Source of the DNA: Hippopus hippopus
Taxonomy: Eukaryota; Mollusca; Bivalvia; Cardiida; Cardiidae
Direction: 5' to 3'
DNA length: 64,000 bases
Assembly (NCBI GenBank): GCA_946811185.2
Contig: OX328109.1
Coordinates: 34,208,129-34,272,128, forward strand
Both the position numbers and the translations under genes were made by a program. Every line of letters starts with the position of its first letter. The stretch's first letter is position 1. Under the pieces are notes generated by a model. It saw nothing but the letters and a program-made list of their open reading frames with translations, was not told the DNA's origin and ran no database searches. Positions 10,862 to 21,730 of the stretch are shown piece by piece.

Positions 10862-11090
10862 TTAACTCTGTACCGGTCGACATAACCCTAGATTTGGCTA
10901 AATTCGAAGTATATGCAGACGACAATTTTAATGTCTCTTAAAAGATAGGATATGTTTGTGAATGGATAGAAAATACTGTGGGAAAAGGAGAAAATGCTGG
11001 TTACCAGTATTTTCTCCTTTTCCCACAATATTTTCAAAAAGCATTCTTTGTAGGGGTCGATACAACTCAGGGTCGCTTGGTAAAGGTTAA
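10862..11090. mobile_element. Family A MITE
   Basis: TTAA occurs at both ends (10862-10865 and 11087-11090). The hairpin GGAGAAAATGCTGGTTACCA is near 10990. Confidence 0.75.
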
Positions 11091-11940
11091 CGTAATGAGT
11101 TAATGCCATTAGCTTTCTAAAGCAGACGCCATTTTCATTGTTGTGATTCCTCTAAGTGGCAATTCGCCTTTCATAAGTGAATTACTTCTACATTAAAACA
11201 GTCCATGAAAAGCGCCAAATTAATTATGATTTGGGCCTAATTTACATTAACAACTCGACACGTTCTTTTTTCTTAGTTTTAAAATTAAATCCATATCCAT
11301 GATTTGAAAAAAAAAAAACAATCCTCGGAAATTAAACAATTTTAATTCCAAGAACCTGCAGACGTGAGTCTGCATACGAACTTTATTCAGAAGTGATGTA
11401 AGGCCAACAAGTTTATATTTTCAGTGAGGGGTGGGGAGAGGGGATGTTTGATGTCTAATGATTTTTTCATCAGTATTACATTTATCTTACTGCATTTGTT
11501 CGCCTGTTTACGACATCCAGCCGGCACCATTCAAAATAATCCTTCCGAAACGAATTACACACTAAACACGTTTGAAGTCTGAACCCTGTGCTAGATCAAA
11601 CATACAAACAATGAAATCCTGACATGTCGATGTGACGAACATGCGATAACTCGAATTCATCGTTATGTTCAAATTAATTGCTTGAAAAACATAGCAAATC
11701 TGGGTGCTCGATTAGGCAACAAGAACCATCTTTGGGTATTTTTTCCGAACTCGGATCTATTCCTGCGGTTATATGTCCCATAAGAAGTAAATACAGTAGT
11801 ATTTTGTGCACATGGCCAATGAAATGACCGTGCACTTTTTACAAAACAAAACAATTTTTGTGGCTCATATTGAGGTTAGCAAATGCTGAGCAGATGTGAA
11901 CGTAGGTAATACTTTTGACAATTCTTGGGTGTCACCAAAT
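11091..11940. other. Unassigned non-coding stretch
   Basis: No gene-like ORF, RNA or repeat family recognised. Confidence 0.4.
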
Positions 11941-12440
11941 GAATGTTACTCTCACGACGAAGTGTTTAGAGTTTTAAGTTGCAGACGTCATGCATATGAC
12001 GTAATGTTTTAGACCTTGCGTCAGGGATATCACACTTATAACGTAGTGTTTCGTTGCAAACTTCACGCTTATGACACGGTGTTTCGAGCTTGAAGATACA
12101 GACGTCATGCACATGACGTATTATTATACTGCAAAGAAATTTCTCGTGATCTGATTGGATAATATGCCCCGAACATATCGCCTTCGGCTCGAGGCGACAT
12201 GATTCACCACAGCCGTGAACAAGTTTCCAAGTCCCCTGCCAACTGACCGTACAACTAATAATGTTTCGAATGTTGCTTTAGGGATGTCATACTTATGACC
12301 TCATGTTTCGGTGCGGACATCACGCTTATGACACAAGGTTACGAGCGTTGTGCACAGTGCTGACGTCATGTTTATGACGCAATAGATCTACAGGATGTTT
12401 TCGTTCAAACATTTATGACACAGTTTATAGGATGTTTTCA
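11941..12440. repeat. Degenerate repeats with CRE-like palindromes
   Basis: A unit of about 100 bp occurs at about 12024-12121 and again at about 12281-12381. Both contain 'CACGCTTATGACAC' and end in a GACGTCAT..ATGACG palindrome. A third palindrome lies at 11984-12002. The half-site TGACG(T) recurs many times. Confidence 0.6.
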
Positions 12441-12522
12441 ATTAGGCTCTCAAATTATTGACGTAGCATTAAGGTGTTGCGATGCTTGATAATTTTGGGT
12501 TGGATCCCTGCCAGTGTCAGTT

Positions 12523-12751
12523 TTAACCCTTTACCAAACAATCCATGGTTTTTACGACCCCGAGGAAGAAGCCTTCTGAAAACACTGTGGGAAAAGGAGA
12601 AAATGCTGGTAACCAGCATTTTCTCCTTTTCCCACAATATTTTCTACTCTTTCAAAGTCAAGTTTCCATGTTTGAGTCACATTTATTTTGTCGTCTGCAA
12701 ATGCTTTCAATTTGGACCAGACTAAGATTTTGTCGTTTGTTAAACAGTTAA
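12523..12751. mobile_element. Family A MITE, best-preserved reference copy
   Basis: TTAA occurs at 12523-12526 and 12748-12751. The left end is 'CCCTTTACCAAACAATCC', the right end is 'TTTTGTCGTTTGTTAAAC', and the hairpin centre is GCTGGTAACCAGC near 12609. It is transcribable on both strands, which explains mirror-image short ORFs. Confidence 0.8.
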
Positions 12752-12879
12752 ACAAAAACGATATAATTTCAGCCATTGCTTCCCTCTTGGGTTCATAGGA
12801 ATTTGTTATAACTGATCGGCCGATGTCAGGATATTGCCACTAATTATGTACTAGTAAAAATAAAGCCGACAAATAGTAA

Positions 12880-13057
12880 TGTCCATGCTCTCTGAAATGG
12901 AGTTAAATGCATCCGCGAAAAGTATCGATTATCTGACCTGGGCCGATGCTTTTGGTATACCCATGAATGAGAAAGCTTTAGCAAAATGTTTGGTAACAGG
13001 TGAAAGTGCTGATTACTAGCATAAATTCCTCTTCCACAATGTTGTCTAACCTTAACC
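12880..13057. mobile_element. Family C fragment followed by family A fragment
   Basis: 12880-12955 carries the C segment 'GAAAAGTATCGATTATCTGACC'-type arm. 12960-13057 carries a decayed A hairpin 'GGTGAAAGTGCTGATTACTA'. Confidence 0.4.
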
Positions 13058-13265
13058 CTTTCGTCGCCATAGGCTAAAAACAGTGACTTTTGCGGACGGC
13101 AAAGATCAAGATCAGACTGCACAGAACGTGCAGTCTGATCTTTGATCTATACCGTCCGCCTGTGTAGTCAAGCCTATACAATCAAAATCTTTGTAAGTTT
13201 CAATAGATTGTATTTAGAGCCGTCGAGAGAGACCGAGTTTATTTATTTGGTGCTGAAAGAGTTAA
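13056..13265. mobile_element. Family B' MITE
   Basis: The near-perfect core hairpin is near 13115. The tail 'GCCGTCGAGAGAGACCGAGT' to 'GTGCTGAAAGAGTTAA' matches the B' variant at 2010-2222. Confidence 0.7.
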
Positions 13266-13284
13266 ATAGACAAAATACCATTCA

Positions 13285-13358
13285 ATGACCAACATCCAAT
13301 TGTCGTTTAAAAATGCTTTCATTTTTAACAAGTCTAAAATTTTGTCGTTTGGCAAAGA
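13285..13358. mobile_element. Family A MITE, right-end fragment
   Basis: 'CCAATTGTCGTTTAAAAATG' and 'AAAATTTTGTCGTTTGGCAA' are the right end only. Confidence 0.5.
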
Positions 13359-13378
13359 TTTTTTTCAGGTGACTTATA

Positions 13379-13641
13379 TGGCCTGCAACACGCGAAATGG
13401 GGCATTCGGACATTTGCGTAAAGTGTCGTCCCGGATCAGCCTGCGCAGTCCGCGCAGGCTGATCCGAGACAACACTTTCCGATCGTGTATTATTTTCTGT
13501 TTCACGCAAGTCTACTGTAGGACAAAATCTAATATTTACGTAAAGTGCCGTCTCGGATTAGCCTGCGCGGACTGCGCAGGCTGATCCGAGACGACACTTT
13601 ATGCAAATGTCCGAATGCCCCTTTTCGCGTGTTGCAAGCCA
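13379..13641. mobile_element. MITE family D, copy 1 (263 bp)
   Basis: The terminal inverted repeats are TGGCCTGCAACACGCGAAA.. and its complement, over about 35 bp. Inside are two successive GC-rich hairpins, each CCTGCGCAGTCCGCGCAGG-like. Its length equals those of the copies at 17609-17871 and 51831-52093. Confidence 0.8.
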
Positions 13642-13644
13642 ATT

Positions 13645-14145
13645 ATAGCATCATTATAAGGCACGGATAATCTGAGTCAATATAAGTTTAATCCTTTTCC
13701 TGCCAAGTTCAAATCGTTGAAAAATGAAAAATAGATGCCTATGACCAATATCTCATTTCACCATGGTATTTTCAAAAGTGGTCTGCTGTAAGACAAAAAG
13801 AAGTCGCCTTCAAATTGGAATGTTCAAAATGGAAGTTAAATCTCTTAATAACTGCAAACAATTAAAAGAAACATGGCTGGTTTATGAGGGCAAAGACAAA
13901 GGAAGAAACCAGGTACAATCGCAACGTCCGTGCTTGAAGATAACACGTGACCTTACGGCTATTCCATGCATGGCATTTTTAAAGAGCAGCAACCCTTTAC
14001 ATCTTAAGCGGATTTTTTTTTTAAATAAGAAAATTGTAGAATATCAATAAAAGATTTTTAAAAAAGGAAAGAAAAAAAACAACCTTTGGTTCAAATCAGG
14101 GATTTCAAAGAAAACTTTCAGGCAAACGGAGAAACAAAGAATGAG
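13645..14145. other. Unassigned non-coding stretch
   Basis: A 95-aa plus-strand ORF (13763-14050) lacks domain or splice evidence and is not called. Confidence 0.35.
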
Positions 14146-14149
14146 CATT

Positions 14150-14310
14150 ACTCAATTTGTAATGTGCTATGAACCAGCTTTTTGTCCTTTTCCCACAATA
14201 TTTTTTCCCTTTCAAAGGTAGCCAGTTCGATCATGTTAGCCACATTTAGTTTTATCTCAGCCAATTCTTTCAACATTGACAATACTAGCATTCTGTTGAC
14301 TTGTAAAGAG
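14150..14310. mobile_element. Family A MITE, degenerate
   Basis: 'AACCAGCTTTTTGTCC', 'TTTTCCCACAATATTTT' and 'TTAGCCACATTTAGTTTTAT' are recognisable; the left arm is decayed. Confidence 0.5.
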
Positions 14311-14415
14311 TGCCAGTAAGAAGTTGTTGTGCGTGCATTTATTGTTGTATTCTTTTATATGGTCATTTATAATGCGAATTTGAAGGCTTTCTTTTTTTCA
14401 CATTTTGTGTTTAAG

Positions 14416-14643
14416 TTAATTTTTTGCCACACGACAAAATCTTAGATCTGGCCAGATTAAAAGCATTTGCAGGCGACAATATAGATATGGCTCAAATGAT
14501 GGGATTCGTCTTTGTTTGGGTAGAAAACATAAAAGGAAAAGGAGAAAATGCTGGTTACCAGCATTTTCTCCTTTTCCAACAGTGTTTTCGAAAAGCTTCT
14601 TCCTCTGGGTCGTTGAAAGTCGGGATTGCGTGGTAAAAGCATA
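14416..14643. mobile_element. Family A MITE
   Basis: The hairpin AAAATGCTGGTTACCAGC is near 14555 with the full conserved arms; the right end is 'GGGATTGCGTGGTAAAAG'. Confidence 0.7.
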
Positions 14644-14684
14644 GGGTGCTCTGTGTTTAAGTATCTAAAGTTTGTTTGTATGTA

Positions 14685-15160
14685 TTGGAATTTATTGCCG
14701 TTTTAACAGCTTTGGTCATATCACGGCGCTCAGTGTACCAACGCATGTGTTTAATGGCTTTCTCACACCTGTACTGACACGACTTACTTTTCAAGTCTCT
14801 GACTACTCTTTTCACATGCATCAGAGATGCAAGGCGAAAAATCGCCGGACAGAAAGTGTGCCTCAACCGGGTATCGAACCAACAACTATGAGGGTACCTT
14901 TCACTAAACTGCGTACGCTCGAATTTTGCGTACGCAGTTTTTGTAAGCAAACATCAAGTCTGAAAACAAGTTTCACTGAACTGCGTTACTTTACGATTTG
15001 AGTAAATATTTGCATAACTCAGTGCAAGTTTATATCTTTGGGTAAAACAGGGATTGTACGTGTGTATATTCAATCCCCAAAAAATTGCGTAAAGCTACGC
15101 AGTTTAGTGAAAGGTACGCTTGCCAGATACGCTAACCACTGAGCTACCCGACCGGGCCAA
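14685..15160 (-). repeat. SINE (reverse), interrupted by a MITE
   Basis: The body starts with 'TTGCCGTTTTAACAGC' and ends with the tRNA-like head, which is split. The B-box part 'CCGGGTATCGAACC' lies near 14868 and the A-box part 'GCTAACCACTGAGCTACCCG' near 15130. The insert occupies 14894-15117. Confidence 0.7.
14894..15117. mobile_element. MITE with 22-bp perfect TIRs, inside a SINE
   Basis: The ends are GTACCTTTCACTAAACTGCG.. and ..CGCAGTTTAGTGAAAGGTAC, perfect inverted repeats of 22 bp. There is no coding capacity. It splits the SINE head, so it inserted later than the SINE. Confidence 0.75.
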
Positions 15161-15344
15161 TGGTTAATAGGGGGATGGTTTTCAAATTTTGTAATCTCAC
15201 CACAGTTCAAAAAATAATAGCTTTAAAAGGAGAGAAGATTTACAAAGATAGCATAATTTCTGTCTCTACCAGAGCTCCTGTTTTACAATCAACCTTGAAT
15301 CTTTTATCCCTTTACTGCCTTGAGAGTGACTCGTAAGAAGCCTT

Positions 15345-15405
15345 TACTGACGGTGTAGTTCAGGATCAGACAGTCTGATCTTCATCTTCACTGTCCGCTA
15401 TCTCA
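15345..15405. mobile_element. Family B core, degenerate
   Basis: 'CTGACGGTGTAGTTCAGGAT' and 'CAGTCTGATCTTCATC' are the hairpin arms, with the centre shortened. Confidence 0.45.
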
Positions 15406-15865
15406 TTTATATCACTTACATAAATGGTACTAACAAAAAGTATCTTACTATGTAACTAAAACTATTTTGGAAGGTCTCGAAAAAAGAAAAGACGAATCGA
15501 TACTATTGGTGCGAAAAGTGTTATGTGATGCTGTTTTGGTTTTGCGGATGAAAGCAGTTGCCAGTCGTTTATGCAATGCTCATATAAGTGCAAAACTATA
15601 ACCTGTTCATGGTTAGCAAATTTTAATACAAGGCGGACCAGACTGAAAGGCCTGATAATTGAAATTTTGACGTGACGTTTTGCCTTTAATGAGCAAAACA
15701 TTGTCAGCATCTGATAACATAAATAATTATCAAGGTGCCTATAAACTGGCGCAAAACCAGATTTGGTTTTGACAAGGTTGCAAAAAAAGGAAACTTTACA
15801 AAAACTGATACTGTACCGTTCACCTGCGAATAGGGTCTTTACTTGTTAACCATTCGACTGGTAAG
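15406..15865. other. Unassigned non-coding stretch
   Basis: No gene or repeat recognised; the 82-aa minus ORF has no supporting features. Confidence 0.35.
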
Positions 15866-15869
15866 CCCG

Positions 15870-16292
15870 ACTTAAAGACCTTTTGCGGACAGTGTGGATC
15901 AAGATCAGACTGCACAGAACGTGCAGTCTGATCTTGATCTACATTGTCCGATAAGGCAGTATTTTTTATTCCCAAAAATGACTTTAAAATAGCAAAATGT
16001 GGCTTCTTACTATCGGTTTGAAAGTTTAATTTCATTTATTTAGCAGGCTAAGGATTAACCAGACAATATTTTAGAGTCGTCAAGATTAAGACTTAGGCTG
16101 CTAAGCGGCTCACTGACCTTTTGCGGACAGTGTAGATCAAGACCAGACTTCACAGAAGGTGCATACTGATTTTGGATCTACACTGTCCGATGAGATATTT
16201 TTCTCCAAAAAACAAATTTGAAATATCATTAAAAGGGTTTTTACTATCGGCTTGAAAGTTTCATTTAATATTCATTCAGCAGGACAAAGATT
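15870..16292. mobile_element. Two adjacent family B MITEs
   Basis: Copies lie at about 15870-16057 and 16096-16292 in the same orientation. Each has the GGACAGTGT..GATC hairpin and the tail 'TTACTATCGG(T/C)TTGAAAGTTT', ending in 'AGCAGG(C/A)(T/C)AA..GATTAA'. Confidence 0.7.
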
Positions 16293-16483
16293 AAAGCATT
16301 TGCAGACAACGAATTCAAAGTGACTGAAATGTTTTGATATTGTTTTTAAAGGGTACGTACTATTGTGGGACAAAGCAAAATGCTGGTAATCAGCGTTTTC
16401 TTCGTTTCCCTCAATGTTTTTTTTTTTTTTTCCAAAAGCCTCTTTCCTTAGGGTCTGTATTGTATGGTAAACCGTTAAACTAG
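16290..16483. mobile_element. Family A MITE, degenerate
   Basis: It shares its left boundary with the B copy. Arms 'GACAAAGCAAAATGCTGGTA' and 'TATTGTATGGTAAACCGTTA' are visible. Confidence 0.55.
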
Positions 16484-16621
16484 TAAATTGAGAGAAATAC
16501 ATGTACAAAAATTTATGTACGAAAAATGTCCAAATTTCGCTGGTATTCAGAGAAATTTATAACTTTTTTTTACACATTTGAATGCTTTTAAATGTATTTC
16601 TTAAACGAGGTACTCGATATT

Positions 16622-16692
16622 TGAGATGGATAGCTCAGTCGGTAGTACATACAGACTTTAAATTTTAAGGCAACGGGCTTGGTTCCAGAGAC
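16622..16692 (+). repeat. tRNA-like sequence
   Basis: A-box-like 'GGATAGCTCAGTCGGTAGTA' and a weak B box 'GGCTTGGTTCCAGAG' are 40 bp apart. It may be a tRNA relic or SINE head. Confidence 0.4.
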
Positions 16693-16858
16693 GGTTTTTC
16701 TTTTTGGTGGAAAAGAAATTTGGTCAATATAACGTTACTTTGCAAAGCGTTTATGAATGACTTTATTCCCTAACCATTCTAAATTTACATTTTTGTACTA
16801 GTTCTCGAAAATTGTCTAAATTTCAAGGGAACGCGGAAGAAATGAACAACTTCATCGT

Positions 16859-17073
16859 AAAACCCTTTACCACACAATCCCGTGTTTTAACGACCCTCAA
16901 GGGTCCCAAAAGGGCTTTTGAAAGCATTGTGGCAAAAGGAGAAAATGTTGTTAACCAGCAATTTTCCTTTTCCCATAATGTTTCCTAACCGTTCAAAGGA
17001 AATTCATCTAATTTGTCGTCTAGAAATGCTTTTAATTTGAACAAGTCTAAAAATTTGAGGTTTTGAAAAGAGT
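16859..17073. mobile_element. Family A MITE
   Basis: It carries 'CCCTTTACCACACAATCCCG', 'GTTTTAACGACCCTCAAG' and a hairpin with mutated centre (GTTGTTAACCAGC). Confidence 0.65.
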
Positions 17074-17341
17074 TAAGAATGGAGCGGTATCTGAACAATG
17101 ACGCCACAGATTCGTTCCTGTCCCTGCCGAGGCGTGCTGGGCTGTTTAGCGCAGGCCCGGGCCGCCGTCTGCACCGCGAGATGAGTACTAATAGGTTTTT
17201 TTTTTTTTTGTTGCTAGGACACGCTTTATGTTAATTGATTGCAGTTCCGATCACTAATTATCGTCGATCCCACTTGACAGATCAAAATCGGTTTTATAGA
17301 TAAATAATTGGTTGTTAAACTCTACCTTCGACAAGTATATA

Positions 17342-17601
17342 AACCATGCTTTGTGAAAAAAGGGTTAAATGCATCTGCAAAATGTATTGACTCATGTCAG
17401 TCTGCGCAATCCGCGCAGGCTGACATGGGTCGATATTTTTTGCTATTGGTCAATTTTCTGCCAGTTCAAAGATTATTTCACCTCGTGATTCAGTCAGTTG
17501 TCAGACAAAATGGGTTTTATGGATTCATAATTATGTTATGACTTGCTTGGTATCATGCATCATAGAGATGCATTAAGCCCCCTTTTCCCAGAGTATGGTT
17601 C
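17342..17601. mobile_element. Family C MITE
   Basis: Near full length, with both terminal repeats recognisable and the inner hairpin GTCTGCGCAATCCGCGCAGG at about 17400. Confidence 0.7.
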
Positions 17602-17608
17602 ATATAAT

Positions 17609-17871
17609 TGGCTTGCAACACGCGAAAAGGGGCATTCGGACATTTGCGTAAAGTGTCTTCTCGGATCAGCCTGCGCAGTCCGCGCAGGCTAATCCGAGAC
17701 GGCACTTTGCGACTACAGTAGATTTTGTGTTACAGTAGACTTGCGCAAAACAGAAAATTACATAAAAACGGAAAGTGTCGTTTCGGATTAGCCTGCGCGG
17801 ACTGCGCAGGCTGATCCGAGACGTCACTTTACGCAAATGTCCGAATGCCCCTTTTCGCGTGTTGCAGGCCA
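17609..17871. mobile_element. MITE family D, copy 2 (263 bp)
   Basis: Same ends and double hairpin as at 13379-13641, and exactly the same length. Confidence 0.8.
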
Positions 17872-17884
17872 ATGAGGGCCATTC

Positions 17885-18240
17885 CTCTAAATTAAATTGT
17901 CTCCCTTGCCAGATAAAGACTAAGGGTAACCAAATAACAGATTGGTCCTTTCACCTGTATTCCTTTGTTTTTATCCTTCGTTCCATTGGGGATGTTGCGA
18001 AAGATATAATAATTGTTTATGATATGTGCGTAAGGCCCCCATTTAATTCAAATCAAATTTTGTTCTTAATCATCTAGAACTACGTATATATCGATCTGTA
18101 AAACAATCTAACTAGATTTACTTGAAATATTATCTCAAAAACATAACTGTTCAGTGCAAGAAAATCATGGATAAAATCCAAGTAATCCCCTTTTTAGGAC
18201 CAATGTAGTAGTGGAGAGGAATCAGGGGAAATAACTGAAG
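17885..18240. repeat. Interspersed repeat, family G, copy 1
   Basis: 'GGTAACCAAATAACAGATTG' and 'GTCC..CACCTGTATTCCTTTG'-like text recurs at about 52825-53740, where it is split by another repeat. No ORF of note. Confidence 0.5.
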
Positions 18241-18420
18241 AATGGCCCTCATTATACTCGACCTCTTTCGATGGCTGAAAACATAATGCACTGAAATCGA
18301 GAGAGATTTTCTTTTTATGTCAAAGCTTTGACTAGACAAGCAGACGCTATAGATGCAAGATCAGACTGCACATTCTGTGCAGTCTGATCTGAATCTCTGC
18401 CGTCCGCCAAAGTCCCTGTC
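18241..18420. mobile_element. Family B' MITE, reverse
   Basis: The core hairpin 'AGATCAGACTGCACATTCTG' lies near 18360, with the B' side 'TTGACTAGACAAGCAGACG'. Confidence 0.55.
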
Positions 18421-18436
18421 TCTGCCTACAGTCATT

Positions 18437-18618
18437 TTCATAACCAGCATTTTCTCCTTTCCCCACAATGTTTTCTACCCTTCAGAAAACAAATTTCAGT
18501 TTGTGAGTCACATTCATTTGTCTTCTGCAAATCCTTTCAATTTTGACAAGTCTGCATTTTTGCCGGTCGATAAAGAGTTAACGACTCTGAGGAAGAAGGC
18601 TTTTGAAAACGTTGTTTC
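18437..18618. mobile_element. Family A right half plus a second A left piece
   Basis: 18437-18581 is the right half, ending 'CGATAAAGAGTTAA'. 18582-18618 restarts at the left arm 'GAGGAAGAAGGCTTTTGAAA'. It probably arose by deletion between two copies. Confidence 0.5.
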
Positions 18619-18669
18619 GATCCTAGATCTACAGCTATCCGCTCCTTTATATTAGTGGTTTTTTTTTTT

Positions 18670-18850
18670 ATTTCATGCGGGTTTTAAACGTTATTTGACT
18701 GGTATCGCGGTGGTCAAAGCATCCTTCCATGCTTTCCTTGGAGTTTCTTTTACCAGAGCTTCACAAAACATTCTGGCAATACCAATGGCTGCTTCCCCGC
18801 ATAACATCGTTGATACGAAATTCATGGCGTGAATAAGGAATGAAACCTGA
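18670..18850 (-). repeat. SINE, reverse orientation
   Basis: 'GGTATCGCGGTGGTCAAAGC', 'CCTTGGAGTTTCTTTTACCA' and 'GCATAACATCGTTGATACGA' match the SINE core in reverse. Confidence 0.5.
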
Positions 18851-19012
18851 GATAAGAATTTTAAAAGTAGGTCAAAAGTTGCCAGGTCGCTTTATCTTTT
18901 CCTTACTTTTTATCAGGTTTAAATATTCATGTTTTTCTACCAGCAACTCGCACTTGGACCGACCGATTGTCATCTCCACAACAATTTCCAAACTCTTAAA
19001 AGGTATGATTTA
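18851..19012. mobile_element. Family I MITE, degenerate
   Basis: It shares 'AAAAGTAGGTCAAAAGTTGC', 'AGGTCGCTTTATCTTTT' and 'CACTTGGACCGACCG' with the full copy at 38932-39172. Confidence 0.5.
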
Positions 19013-19720
19013 AATTCTAATGCATTTTTACATCCCCCATTGTTTACTTTTGGCCGCAGTTAGGCCTGAAAGCTTTAATACTTTAATACATTTGAAAAAC
19101 ACTAAGGCAAAATAAGAAATTGCTCGTCACGAGCAATTTCTCCTTTTGCAACATTGTTTTTCATACAAGTAATTTGGACACGACGCAGAAAAGTCGTCTG
19201 TACGGAGAAATATGTGGGTTTTCTTCTAAAAAAAAAAAACTAGAAAAAGGCATCCATACAGAACGTTTCAAGTGTAGAGACAAACAGAAAATATAAACTG
19301 ACAATGATAATCAGTCGTTACTAATGATGACAAATGGAATCGAGATTCTCCCCAATCTGTAACGCAAACAGTCCTACAGCCCAATAAGGTTTTAACGCGG
19401 AACTATTTCCCCGAAGTCTCGTAACCCGTGATTCTCATCTTTTACTCGCACTTACACGAGATCTTAACACTCACGTGATCTGTTCAAATCTCGCGAGACT
19501 CCTTCAATGGAAGAGAATAATGCAATAAAACGCGACTTGGAGCTCACCTCGCGCGCCCTTTTCAATATTTTCTCAAATTAAAGCCTTCCGTTTAACAATT
19601 ATGGTCGTTAGCGAAGTTTTCAGGTTAATAGCATGTTTGAAATGAATTTTTTAATTGATAATGATGCGCACTTCGTTTATCTCTTGAAATCAACTCTCCC
19701 ATTCAATATTCTTGTTACAG
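19013..19720. other. Mostly unassigned, with a decayed A fragment
   Basis: 19060-19160 has a weak A-like hairpin 'AAATTGCTCGTCACGAGCAA'. The remainder shows no gene or known repeat. Confidence 0.35.
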
Positions 19721-19724
19721 GTGA

Positions 19725-19880
19725 AATGAACAACAGGGGACTTTTGCTGAGGGCATGTACCAAGATCAGACTGCACAGAACGTGAGATAATTAGATAACA
19801 AACTTTCTAGGCTTTAGTGGATTGTATATTCAGCTGTCGAAACTGGTCAAGTTGATATGTTTTGGTACTGAAAAATTTTA
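19725..19880. mobile_element. Family B' MITE, left hairpin arm only
   Basis: 'CAAGATCAGACTGCACAGAA' is followed directly by the B' tail 'GTGGATTGTATATTCAGCTG'. The second arm is deleted. Confidence 0.45.
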
Positions 19881-19979
19881 CACTGCTAGATAAATAAATG
19901 GTATAGTTTTGGAGTGTTTCATCCTAAAATCATACAAACACAGAGTTTGACGGGAAAATTCTCTAAAGAAAGCTAAGCG

Positions 19980-20068
19980 CCTAACTCCGATGGCCTAGTC
20001 AAAAGCGTACAGAGCTCGTTATTCGGAGGTCGTGTGTTCAAATCTCTCTCTCTCTCTCTCTCTCTTTC
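19980..20068 (+). repeat. tRNA-like SINE head and (TC)n run
   Basis: An A-box-like 'GATGGCCTAGTCAAAAGCG' and a B-box-like 'GTGTGTTCAAATC' are followed by about 13 TC repeats. Confidence 0.4.
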
Positions 20069-20254
20069 TCAAAGACTTAACTTGGTTTTGACAATGTTGT
20101 GTGGGAAAGCAGCATGTGGCTTGGACATCATGTGCTTACATATAACATTGAGATTGTAGAAATACGAGGAACGCGTGGATTGGTACACTGACCGCCGTTA
20201 CATAGTCATTGTACATATAACATTTGAAAACAGCTTTAACACCACACAGCTTTT

Positions 20255-20486
20255 TAGCGTTTACCAAACAATCCCGAATTCCAAAATCCCTGAGAGGATT
20301 CTGCTTTTGAAACATTTTGTTAAAATGGAGAAAACATTGGTAACCAGCCATTTCTCCTTTTCCCGTCATGCTTTGTACCTTATCAGAGATAAAACCCATT
20401 ATTTCAGTCAGATTTTATTTGTCGTCTGCTAATGCCGTTTTATATTGACAAATGTAAAAATTTTGTCGTCTGGAAAAAAAATTTAG
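20255..20486. mobile_element. Family A MITE
   Basis: 'GTTTACCAAACAATCCCG', hairpin 'ACATTGGTAACCAGCCATTT' and right end 'TTTTGTCGTCTGGAAAA'. Confidence 0.6.
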
Positions 20487-20764
20487 AGCGTCAAGTCTTT
20501 AACAGATAAGAACAGAACAGAACATCGTTTATTTGACAAAAACTTTACAGAGTTTAAAGACACACATGTTGTATAAATGTTCTAAAATATGCGTGCGTCA
20601 CGTTGTTTCTTTCAATACTCTATTTGTAATTTCAAAAGGTCTGTATATACAATCATATATTAAATAAGTAAAGAAGTAAAATGGGTAATTTGCCGTCTGC
20701 TAATACGCTTTATATCGACAAATCTAAAAAAATTGTCGTCGGGATAAAAAATTTTGCGCGTTAA
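20487..20764. other. Insert flanked by a duplicated A-family end
   Basis: The segment 20418-20505 reappears at about 20692-20775 (shared 'GTCTGCTAAT', 'GTCAAGTCTTTA' or 'GTTAAGTCTTTA'). About 185 bp of unrelated AT-rich DNA lies between. No gene. Confidence 0.45.
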
Positions 20765-20987
20765 GTCTTTAGCAAACAATTAAATTTCAGACCAGTCCAA
20801 ATTAAAAGCATTTACAGACGGCAAAATCAGTGTTTCTCAAAATTAAAATTTATCTCTGAAAAAGTTAAAAACATTGAGGGAAAAGAAGAAAATGATGATT
20901 ACAAGTATTTTTTCCTTTTACCACAATGTTTTCAAAAGGCTTCTTTCTCAGAATTGTTAAAACTCGGCGTTCTCTGGTAAAGGGTTA
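20765..20987. mobile_element. Family A MITE
   Basis: The left end is 'TTAGCAAACAATTAAATTTC', the hairpin 'GAAAATGATGATTACAAGTA' is mutated at the centre, and the right end is 'GGTAAAGGGTTAA'. Confidence 0.6.
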
Positions 20988-21198
20988 ACCCTTATGCTAC
21001 TAAACACGACTCTCTGACCTTTTTCGGACAGTGTAGATCAAGATCAGACTGCACAGAATGTGCAGTCTGATCTTGGATCTACACTGTCCGATGAGGAGAT
21101 ATCTATCTTCCGGAAATACCTTTGAAATAGCAAACTTTGGGTTTTTACTATCGGCTTAAAAGTTTCATGTTATTTTTTTTTATCAGGATAAGGGTTAA
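20984..21198. mobile_element. Family B MITE sharing TTAA with the preceding A copy
   Basis: It starts 'TTAACCCTTATGCTACTAAA' and ends 'CAGGATAAGGGTTAA'. The hairpin near 21050 is nearly perfect. The TTAA at its left is also the right TTAA of the A copy. Confidence 0.75.
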
Positions 21199-21454
21199 AC
21201 TTGAGACGGGACAAGGGATCCAAAACGTCGACATTACCCCGACAAAAAAGGGTTGCAGGGTGTTAGTTTAGCACGATCTCTCTTCCTGAAAGGTCTCAAA
21301 GGGACGCCCTAACTAACACCTCTCAGTTTATGGCCAATAAGTGTAAAGAAGAAATGATCGCTTTTTACGACTTTCCGTGTCTCTCTCAATATTCCTAACT
21401 TTCTACCCTCTCAATCGAAATCTGTCGTAGAAGACTTTGAAAATATCTTTGAGA
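21199..21454. other. Unassigned non-coding stretch
   Basis: Nothing recognised. Confidence 0.4.
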
Positions 21455-21680
21455 CATGCCATGTGAAAAGGGTGATTAATGCATCTGCGTAGTCCGTGCA
21501 GGCTGACCTGAGTCTAAATTTTTGCCGTTGGTAAATTTTCTGCTTGTCCATGGACCATTCTACCTTAGGATTCATACGGTTGTTAGACAAAATGAATTTT
21601 GCAGATCCATAATAAAATGATGACTGCTAGCTTGGTATTATGCATAACAGAGATGCACCCCTTTTTACCACAGCATGGCT
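21455..21680. mobile_element. Family C MITE, shortened
   Basis: Both ends are recognisable ('CATGCCATGTGAAAAGGG' and 'CCACAGCATGGCTTA'). The left arm of the inner hairpin is lost. Confidence 0.55.
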
Positions 21681-21730
21681 TATATCCTGGTAAAAAAAGG
21701 ATTATCATTGTGCATCAAGATGTCTAATAA

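Noticed and set aside
12523..12751. Mirror-image ORFs across MITE hairpins (also at 293, 10022, 14416 and 39348)
   Set aside because: Both strands read alike because the DNA is palindromic; the peptides repeat with the MITE and are not genes.
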